DNA of 17,500 nt from Actinidia chinensis. Its lineage: Eukaryota; Streptophyta; Magnoliopsida; Ericales; Actinidiaceae. The translations under genes and the position numbers were made by a program. Below, piece by piece: positions 16,933 through 17,500 of the stretch; positions within the stretch are counted from its first letter, which is position 1; each line of letters starts with the position of its first letter. Under the pieces are notes generated by a model. It searched no databases. It saw only the letters and a list, made by a program, of their open reading frames with translations, and was not told where the DNA came from. Location: assembly GCA_009663005.1 (NCBI GenBank), contig VIGQ01000687.1:1-17500 (forward strand), read 5' to 3'.

Positions 16933-17070
16933 GGGGGGAGTGTTAGACTTTTTCCACGTAGAAGCTACTTACTCACCTATTAACCAATTGAATTTTATGT
17001 TGGACGATCTCGATCGTTTCCCCAATAACAACCGCAAACATTCAAATTTCCATAATAAAAAACCTTTAGA
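16933..17070 (+). mobile_element. Polypurine tract and start of a Copia-type 3' LTR fragment
   Basis: GGGGGGAG (16933-16940) followed directly by TGTTAGACTTTTTCCACG is the layout at the 3' end of many plant Copia elements, where a purine tract primes plus-strand DNA next to the LTR's TG. The next words, CACCTATTAACCAATTGA and ATTTTATGTTGGACG, resemble LTR starts I know from dicot genomes. No RNase H or integrase frame precedes it and no LTR end was found, so it is a truncated remnant, not an element. Confidence 0.5.
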
Positions 17071-17236
17071 TGGGTAACAATGGACTTCAAATTTCTTTCT
17101 GCCGGCTGGGGCACTGATTGGGTTCTTTTTATGGTTTTGAGACTTACGTTCGCTCCAGATCTCTCATAGGGTTTTGTATGATCGAGTAAGTAGTATGCGT
17201 TTTTATTTTATAATACATATTTGCATCTTTGCATGT

Positions 17237-17500
17237 GACTCGCTAATTAATTTACACCCTTACTATTTGCGATTGCGAGGTTTTTGGCCCCTTGATTGGC
17301 TTGAGGACTTGATTGGATGGACTACCGAATTTGATGGATGCCATGTCACTCTCCTATCCGTAAAGGAGGGGCCTCAAGGTTTTAATGTTATGGATAATGG
17401 AGGGGAAGTAAGGAGGTCTTTAAGGGATTTTGGTTTTTGGTTTCCGCGGTTGGTTTTCGGGTTTGGAGCTTAGAGTTTATAGTTTTTTGGGTTACAGATT
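17237..17500. repeat. Right copy of the long direct repeat, continues past the window
   Basis: The stretch is colinear with 1-260: CTAATTAATTTAC, ATTTGCGATTGCGAGG, CTTGATTGGATGG, GGATGCCATGT, CTCTCCTATCC, GCCTCAAGG, GGATAATGGAGGG, GGTCTTTAAGGGATTTT and a G-rich TTTTCGGGTTTGGAG tail. The copies differ by indels and substitutions. An open frame across it (17174-17473) starts without ATG and is matched by no frame in the left copy, so it is not a gene. Confidence 0.6.

Noticed and set aside
17174..17473. 99-codon plus-strand frame at the right end
   Set aside because: It lies on the right end repeat, does not start with a supported ATG, and is not kept in the left copy.
1..17500. A single 17-kb retrotransposon flanked by the two end repeats
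   Set aside because: No gag, protease, reverse transcriptase or integrase frame, and no purine tract directly before the right copy, was found; the idea stays only as a possibility in the findings.

Overview
The window looks like nuclear DNA of a flowering plant, probably a eudicot. It is AT-rich and almost without long open frames. It is crowded with transposon relics of plant type and carries the remains of a plant-only X8 (CBM43) callose-binding domain gene. I cannot name the species. Nearly every repeat pair differs mainly by one-base insertions and deletions, many in homopolymers. Either the DNA is old and decayed, or the sequence is an unpolished long-read assembly; this limits every coding claim.

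Layout, left to right. 1-300 is a G-rich repeat that returns in direct orientation at 17237-17500, followed by an LTR-like motif (301-392). 570-1545 is a non-autonomous hAT-like element with matching ends and a near 8-bp target duplication. Its core is a roughly 135-bp tandem array of antisense tRNA-Pro(CGG)-like bodies. 1986-2110 holds a second LTR-like motif. 2437-3017 is a tandem duplication of about 300 bp. 4876-4997 is a small foldback element. 5863-8178 is a tandem duplication of about 1.1-1.2 kb, built on a 230-bp subrepeat that occurs five times up to 8510. 8535-8791 is MITE-like. 9390-9873 is a probable solo LTR with its own TATA box, followed directly by another MITE-like element (9894-10128). 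11201-12090 is a GC-rich, GA/GT-rich block repeated three times.

The gene-like part is 12500-16160 on the + strand. It has a TATA box at 12501, plausible splice sites at 12912/13008 and 13250, and an X8 domain at 14056-14290 followed by a hydrophobic tail to 14369. The X8 domain is recognisable but broken by several frameshifts, and the visible Cys codons do not give a full set in one frame. After it come tandem exon-like duplications (about 14505-15310 and 15312-16160) whose product I do not recognise.

The right end (16933-17070) has a polypurine tract followed by a TGTTAG start, typical of the 3' end of a Copia-type retrotransposon. No rRNA, CRISPR array, intact transposase, reverse transcriptase or complete protein gene was seen. 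The window is best read as nested mobile-element debris around one decayed or mis-sequenced cell-wall gene.
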